Positions 58,380 to 64,000 of a stretch of DNA of 64,000 nt are shown here, piece after piece. The stretch covers positions 92,415 to 156,414 of the forward strand of contig QAOA01002360.1 of the NCBI GenBank assembly GCA_003255065.1. The letters are read 5' to 3'. The translations under genes were made by a program, and so were the position numbers. How positions within the stretch are numbered: the stretch's first letter is position 1; every line of letters starts with the position of its first letter. The DNA is from Cercis canadensis. Taxonomy: Eukaryota; Streptophyta; Magnoliopsida; Fabales; Fabaceae. The notes under the pieces were generated by a model. The model was given only the letters and a program-made list of their open reading frames with translations, did not search any database and was not told where the DNA came from.

Positions 58380-60120
58380 AATGTTGTATGATTTTTTTCA
58401 TTTTCAATACTATCAAAAATATCTATCTATATGTATGTGACCAAACAATGATTCAGCAATTCAATTCTCATACGATTGCACATTCGATTCTCCAAAAAAT
58501 TCATTTTAGAGAAACATCTTTCAATTGTTGCAATTGCCATGAGAAAAAAAAATAAAAACTAACTTCATAAGTAAATATATTATTGGATACACAATATGCT
58601 TTCTAGTTTTCACCAACAATTTATAAATATCACTAATCCCATTTAAATTTGAAAATAGATCATCAAAATGGATATCTATGATATATGTTTCAAGTTGACC
58701 ATCAAGCCACATAAGCTCCACTGAAAAAGATTCTGATCGCTAAAATTGAGTCAAACGAATCAACTTCTCCTTATCAAATACAAAAAATGAATATCTTGGA
58801 TTTAAGCTTGCTACACAAAGAAGCAATTCAATGTTCACCTCTGTAAATCTATTCTTAAGATCTTGAAGTTGTCTATCAATCACTTGATAAAGTAATTCAA
58901 TTTGAAAAAGATGCAAATTTGAAACTTCTTCAACTTTACATCTTGATCTTTCTTGTGCCATGAGCGCATAATTTATATTTGGAAAGTCGATATCTTGCTT
59001 CTCACAAAACAATGATACTTCATTTAGTAAATTATGCCAATCATCATCTCTCATGCTTTGCAATCTTTTCTGAGACACTCTAACTAATGTCATAACATTT
59101 ATAATGCCTTGATCACTTATTTGTAGCACTTGAGACAACTTATTAATAATTTCCATTATAGTTTTCATCAAGTACAAGTTAAAAATAAATTCAAAAGATT
59201 GCAAGGATTTCAATAAATGACATGCTTCAGCTTGTTGATATGAGCTTATGCCATCTTCCTCAACCAATTCAAGCACGTCAATTACTAAAGAAATAATATA
59301 AAAAAAAAAAAAAAAAACAANAAAAAAAAAAAAAAAACAAGCCAAGTAATGTACCATAATGTGAGCCACATCAAGTATCTCTAGCTCTTTTCAATGTAGT
59401 TTCTTTATTCAAGCCACAACCACTAGAAATTTCTCCATTCTTTAATGCTTTATTCGCTTTAAGAATTTGGCTTTCTCTAAGAATCTCCTGACACTAAAAT
59501 GAAGCTCCAACAACATTAGATAGATTATTAACCAAACAAAAAAGCCAAGCATTTTCAACTTTATTTTTTGTAACCGTCATAAGTGCAAATTGAGGTTGGT
59601 GAGCAAAGCAACGAACATAGAATGCACACTTGTTTTCTTTCAAGATCAAGCTTTTAAGGCCATTGAATTCTCCTTGCATATTACTAGCCCCATCATATCC
59701 TTGTCCACACACTCTTGACCAATGACTCCAACGCTAATTTTAAAGATATAACACCTATATTTGAAACATGAACAAGACCAAGAAACAGCTTAATGTCATT
59801 TCCTTTCTTATCTACATAATGTAAAACAACAACTATTTGCTTCTTAATTGATATGTCCTAAGATTCATCAATTAAAATGGAAAAGAAATCATCTCTAAGA
59901 TCATTAATAATAAGTTTTGTGGTCTCCCAAGTAGCAGCTCACACAATATATTTTTGAAAATTAAGTGAGACTAGTTTGAGATTTCCACGAGCATTTTTCA
60001 AAACCTTTTCAATCTATTCACTATGGTTGGCAAGAGAATGTAGAAGCTTAAGGAAATTAATTATCTTGATTTTTTGAATGCATCGATTCATCATAACCAC
60101 AGAATGCCAACCCTTGCCCC
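58380..60120 (-). pseudogene. hAT-type (zinc finger MYM/TTF-like) transposase pseudogene
   Basis: Minus-strand relic. From 60120 downward: scattered pieces of the DUF4371-like region; then GQGYDGASNMQGEFNGLKSL (59712 down), the signature of plant hAT proteins annotated as zinc finger MYM-type protein 1-like; then LLKSLQSFEFIFNLYLMKTI, DWHNLLNEVSLFCEKQDID, FTEVNIELLLCVASLNPR and DKEKLIRLTQF (58740-59290); and the dimerisation-region tail VYPIIYLLMKLVF (about 58560) with ERxFSxMN-like remains below it. Stops in the upstream half, at 58740 and at 58521 break it. A poly-T/A run with one N at 59322 interrupts the sequence at about 59300-59337. Confidence 0.87.
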
Positions 60121-60267
60121 AATAGAAATAAATTATTGCAGTCAAATTAATCTTATATGCTCTTTTTATCAACTCTGATTGTTTGCTAATAGCAACTTTG
60201 TTGGATTACATTATTTCAATAGATAATAAGATTTTAAAATATAAGTAAATGTCATCAATTAGATTAT

Positions 60268-60595
60268 GGTTTAGGAGTTAGGGGTTAAGGTTTAAGGTTT
60301 AAGGGTTTGGGATTTGGGGTTTAAGAGTTAGGCTTAGGGTTTAGGGATTTAGAGTTTAGGAATTTAAGAAGTTAAGGTTTATGGGTTAGGTTTAAGGTTT
60401 AGAGATTAGGAGTTTAGCATTAAGGTTTAAGGGTTTAAGTTTAGGGGTTAGGGGTTTAAAGGTATTATGTTTGGGATTTGGGATTTAGGGTTTAAGGGTT
60501 ATATTTGGGATTTGGAATTTAAGATGTAGGGTTAAGGGTTAAGTTTAGGGTTAAAGGTTTATAGTTAGGGGTTTATGGTTTAGGGTTTTAGCTAA
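60268..60595 (+). repeat. Degenerate interstitial telomere-like repeat
   Basis: About 330 bp made of variants of the plant telomere unit TTTAGGG (GGTTTAGGGTTTA, GGGTTAAGGTTTA, GGGATTTGGGATTT and so on) on the plus strand. Heavily mutated, with few perfect tandem units. Confidence 0.85.
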
Positions 60596-60644
60596 TTTAT
60601 TGTCTTATTAATTTATGCTTAATTAATTACTCTTTTGTATGACA

Positions 60645-61663
60645 GATGTCAGACCATCCATGACATTCATCTCTAGATATTGCGTCCTCCAGGAGGGACA
60701 AGGGGATAGGTGTTGCACGACCATCTCAGACTGAGCCAACATTCTTGCCCCTGTTTATGTCGACCCCGGGGTTGGCACGCACACTGTCGCCCACTGCGAC
60801 ATATGAGTAGTCAGGAGCAGCGACCCTGGGCAGCAGATCGTCGGCAGTTAGAGGGACATCTCACACGAGTCCAACCATCTTGGACTCACCCTCGCCAAGC
60901 GCTAGAGTGGTTAATGGTCGCTTGTGGATTTTTTCACACAGGGGAAGGAGTAAGTTAATCTTAAGATCTAACTCGGTATTTTTTTAGGGTTTATAGGTTA
61001 TTATTTTCCTACTGATAATAAATTTTTTGGTGCAACTTTCTTCCTTCCAAGGAGCCCATTCATTATCTTTCAACTATTTACAAGTCGAAATATGAGGACG
61101 CATGGCTAGACTTTACCTCTGTTCCTAATGAGGTGAAGGACTTGTGATGGACCGAGTTCAAGGTATTAATACTTCTATAATTAATTTTAATTTATTTAAA
61201 AGTAGCTTCATTTTAATGTTTACTAACCCTGATATTCTGTTTTCTAATGTAGAGAAAATATATATGGGACCCGCAGTATGAAAGCTAGATTCGTAAGATC
61301 TAGCTTTGAAAATGCAGTGATAACATCCACACCTCTTTCTGAGACATCAAGATTGGGAAGACAAAGGGTGAATGGCTGAGCCCTACTGTGTTAGAGGCCT
61401 TGAGATCAAAATAGGGCTCTGCACAGTACAAGGCAANAGAGAAAATATATATGGGACCCGTAGTATGAAAGCTAGATTCGTAAGATCTAGCTTTGAAAAT
61501 GCAGTGATAACATCCACACCTCTTTCTGAGACATCAAGATTGGGAAGACAAAGGGTGAATGGCTGAGCCCTACTGTGTTAGAGGCCTTGAGATCAAAATA
61601 GGGCTCTGCACAGTACAAGGCAATGTTTAAACAGAACAAGAAGAATCGGTGTGATGATATGCA
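60645..61663 (+). pseudogene. En/Spm (CACTA)-associated Transposase_24-like pseudogene
   Basis: Pieces of the plant Ptta/En/Spm protein family: VVNGRLWIFSHRG (about 60908-60946); after a probable intron, HYLSTIYKSKYEDAWLDF and EVKDL-stop-WTEFK (61054-61161) ending at a GT splice-donor-like site; then, after AG near 61252, RKYIWDPQYES, KGEWLSPTVLEALRSK, and SAQYKAMFKQNKKNR (61590-61645). Stops occur at several codons. One exon is duplicated around an N (61437), likely an assembly overlap. CACTA ends were not found. Confidence 0.78.
61251..61623 (+). repeat. 186-bp direct duplication around a single N
   Basis: 61251-61436 and 61438-61623 differ at one base (CCCGCAG versus CCCGTAG). The lone N between them makes an unmerged contig overlap more likely than a true duplication. 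Confidence 0.85.
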
Positions 61664-62560
61664 CTTCAATAAGTTCGAACGTGGGCAAAGACATGGTCGT
61701 GTTCACTTATGGGTTTGGGCATGTCACTCAATATGAGGCTTTGGAGTTCAGACACGGCCTCAAGAATTCAGACAAGGGACATGTTCATTCAGACACGGCT
61801 TCAGACATGCAAACACGGGACGTGTTCACTGGCGTGTTACTTGACTGTAGTCTCTAGTTAACTAACACGGGTGTGTCCTTCAAGACACATGGCCGTGTTA
61901 TGGAAGATTGGTTAGCTAACATGGGCGTGTCCTTCAAGACACAAAGCCATGTTATAGGAATGTCTCAAAATCAGTTAGGCGATTAATGGCCATAACCGAC
62001 TAAAGCTAATTGGTTGTTAAACTATATATACATGTGATGTACGCATTGAAGAGAGACAGAAAAATAAGAAGAGAAGAACCAAAGAGAAAATCAGAGAAGA
62101 GTTAGAGAGATTGAGAGGAAAGAATAGAGTGAGACTTAGGGTTCTGGCTTGCATATGCTGCTAGGGTCAAGAACAAAGGCCAAGGGGGGATTCTATTGTA
62201 AACAAGACTCGATCTTGGTGTTGTTAATCATAGTGGAAATGCTCTTTCCCGTGGATGTAAGTCATCTTGGCTGAACCATGTAAATTCTGGTGTTCTTCCT
62301 TTTACTTTGTGCTTTTACGCTTATGTTCTTTTTGATTTAATCTGGTTTAATCCTTGTTTGGTAACTATTTGTGATATTGCTTTAAGTTTTCCTACTGCTA
62401 TTCTAGTATTGCTTGGTGTCCAGTTGATTGGTGTGTAGGTTGAATCTCTTACAATCGGTCATTGGATCAAGGCAGGTGTTCCATAACGGTTCCAGCAAGG
62501 GCTGGGTCCATCCATGGGCTCAGTCCACTTATGTAAGTAATTTTCAAGTTAATTAATGTT
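61664..62560 (+). repeat. Unclassified LTR-like sequence with repeated ACACGG/CCGTGT words
   Basis: 61780-61960 contains repeated short words (GTGTCCTTCAAGACACA twice, CCGTGTTA, ACACGG). A TATA-like ACTATATATAC is at about 62021. Sequence after it (GCTCTTTCCCGTGGATGTAAG, about 62239) resembles the 3' half of plant copia LTRs. No target duplication or clear ends; it may interrupt the En/Spm relic. Low certainty. Confidence 0.4.
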
Positions 62561-62673
62561 TACGTCAATTTTATAGATGTCTATATTTCAGTACTAACAT
62601 GCCACTTTCCTCTATGAAGTCTAAGTTTGAGAGGCGTCGGTTTGAGAGTCAGGCCCAGTCCTTTTATTCTTAT

Positions 62674-64000
62674 TGTCACAACGTACCCGAAAGTCGCTAC
62701 GACGCGGATGGCTAAATAAAAAGAGATTTAGTTTTTGAAATAAAAACTCTAAAGTCGTTACCAATTGTATTAAGAAAGCGGAGAACAATTGGAAAACCCC
62801 ATTTTTAATTAATTAAAAAAAACAAAGGTCTGCGAATCAGAGAGGGTTTGGGAGTCTGTTTATGCTGTGGGGAAGGTGTTAGGCACCCCACAGCATCCGT
62901 CTAAAGACGGTTACCCTAAATTAGTTGTGCAAACAGAATATGGCAAAAAATGTACATTTTATTTACCCCAGAATAAAAAATTGTTACAATAATATCTAAT
63001 GAAAATAAAAACAAAGAAAATTAAACGTGCAATGCATGAATTATCTACCGGGACCTAAATCCTTCCACCCTTTCATTGCATGAAGTGACAGTCCAGGGTG
63101 GCGCTACCTTCACCTAGATTGGATAGAGAAAGGCATCCCATATAGTACTGACTCGCCCTATCCTCTCATGATAAGTGAAGGGGCATGCGGATACTATGCG
63201 ACACATGTATACTTTTTGTATGTAGTGCAAATGCATGATTTTAAATATTACAAAACTTATCTCAAAATGTAAGTACCGAGAAATTTTAATTTACATAAAA
63301 AAAATAAAATAAAAGATAAAACGTCATTATTACTCTAAGCTTGTGGCGAGGTATCTTCCCGTTGGGCCTTTCGATTTGCTCATACTCACAAATACCATGA
63401 GTTGTGTTGACACCCAAATTTGTACATGAATTATTTTGGGGATCATGGTCTTTGGAACCATATTTTTGTGTGCTCAATTAAAATATTTCAATACTACAAA
63501 ATAAAACAAATATAGCTAAAAATACTGAAATGCTAACAAAAATCACAAAAAAAATATACAACTTAAAAAATATAAAAATGAAAAAAAAAATTATTATTAC
63601 AAATGAATAACATAAAATAAAATAAAAACAGAGAAGAAATAAATGCTGTTAGAGGTAACAAGCAAGGCAGCACCCCCTTTGCTATTCATCAGTCCAGCCA
63701 CGCTTCAAGCCATGCCCCTGGTAGCTTGAAAGCAGGAAATCGTCAACTCCTGTCAATGCAACTTGCACAAAGCACCGGCTATAAAAGGCCTCACACAAAG
63801 AAGCAAAGATACAGACATGGAAGCAATACCGTAGGAGAAAAAGAAAAAAGGGGCTGATACACAGACATGGAAGCAATACCGTAGGAGAAAAAGAAAAAAG
63901 GGGTTGATACACAGACACAAGAAGGAGACAAATAGAGAATAAATTAGACTCCATTCTTTTGCATCATATTATGCATCCTTATGTTTTTTTTTATTTTTCT
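62674..64000 (+). mobile_element. Large LTR-like element, partial, runs off right edge
   Basis: Starts TGTCACAACGTACC. The first 260 bp are related to the start of the solo LTR at 22764 (shared layout: TGTC-CAA, GTCGCTACG/GAGTCGCCACC, GGGAAGGTGTTAGGCACCCC, CGTCC/ATCCGT, ACGGTTACCC). A TATA-like CTATAAAAGGCC lies at 63779-63790. No protein-coding part is visible before the edge. Confidence 0.55.
63811..63918 (+). repeat. 50-bp tandem repeat
   Basis: Units 63811-63860 and 63861-63910 (one difference, GGGCTG versus GGGTTG), then ACAGACAC begins a third. They lie just downstream of the TATA-like box. Confidence 0.88.

Noticed and set aside
60710-60958. 82-codon ORF after the telomere-like array
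   Set aside because: Out of frame with the recognisable En/Spm-family motif GRLWIF in the same interval.

Overview
This is a stretch of eudicot plant nuclear DNA. The evidence is AT-rich intergenic sequence, plant extracellular leucine-rich-repeat receptor-like protein (RLP) genes, a Tat-lineage Ty3/gypsy retrotransposon, FAR1-, hAT- and En/Spm-type transposase relics, and degenerate TTTAGGG telomere-type repeats. The species cannot be fixed from sequence alone; a woody eudicot is a guess. There are no prokaryotic signatures.

Layout. The backbone (about 1-57 kb) is a decaying RLP cluster built from repeated modules. RLP family A, on the minus strand, has four members: an open, edge-truncated copy (1-1923), a pseudogene (6714-9307), a full-length 879-residue copy (30273-32912) and a 5' stub (49654-49760). 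RLP family B, on the plus strand, has three 5' remnants (3733, 42473, 55980), each with the same promoter block. Non-coding blocks between them recur in the same order at about 2.5-4.7, 9.3-12.8 plus 21.4-27.8, 33-41, 43.3-47.7 and 49.7-55.9 kb, so the region grew by repeated segmental duplication.

Because paralogous blocks give the empty site, later insertions can be delimited to the base. These are three Mutator-like elements of one family (9858-11718, 26713-27082, 39641-40008), other TIR or MITE insertions (27824-29640, 38421-38633, 45184-46074), an 8.6-kb gypsy element with 311-bp LTRs (12782-21417), and a solo LTR of about 3 kb (22764-25765) whose left border lies in a 503-bp tandem duplication. 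A SINE sits inside a copia relic at 48 kb.

The right end (about 56-64 kb) is a transposon graveyard: a FAR1/MULE-transposase pseudogene fused behind an RLP signal peptide, a hAT-type pseudogene, a degenerate telomere-like array, an En/Spm-associated (Transposase_24-like) pseudogene and a partial LTR-like sequence running off the edge.

Functionally, the only clearly intact gene is the RLP at 30273-32912; the 1-1923 copy is open as far as it is visible. Both are predicted plasma-membrane surface receptors without a kinase domain. Several assembly scars (single N at 21557, 46936, 55833, 59322 and 61437; a 471-bp N gap at 52918-53388) limit interpretation. I found no undescribed enzymatic or defence system. 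The most unusual items are the twice-seen RLP/FAR1 fusion, the antisense ORF of the gypsy element, and an insertion history readable from paralogous empty sites.
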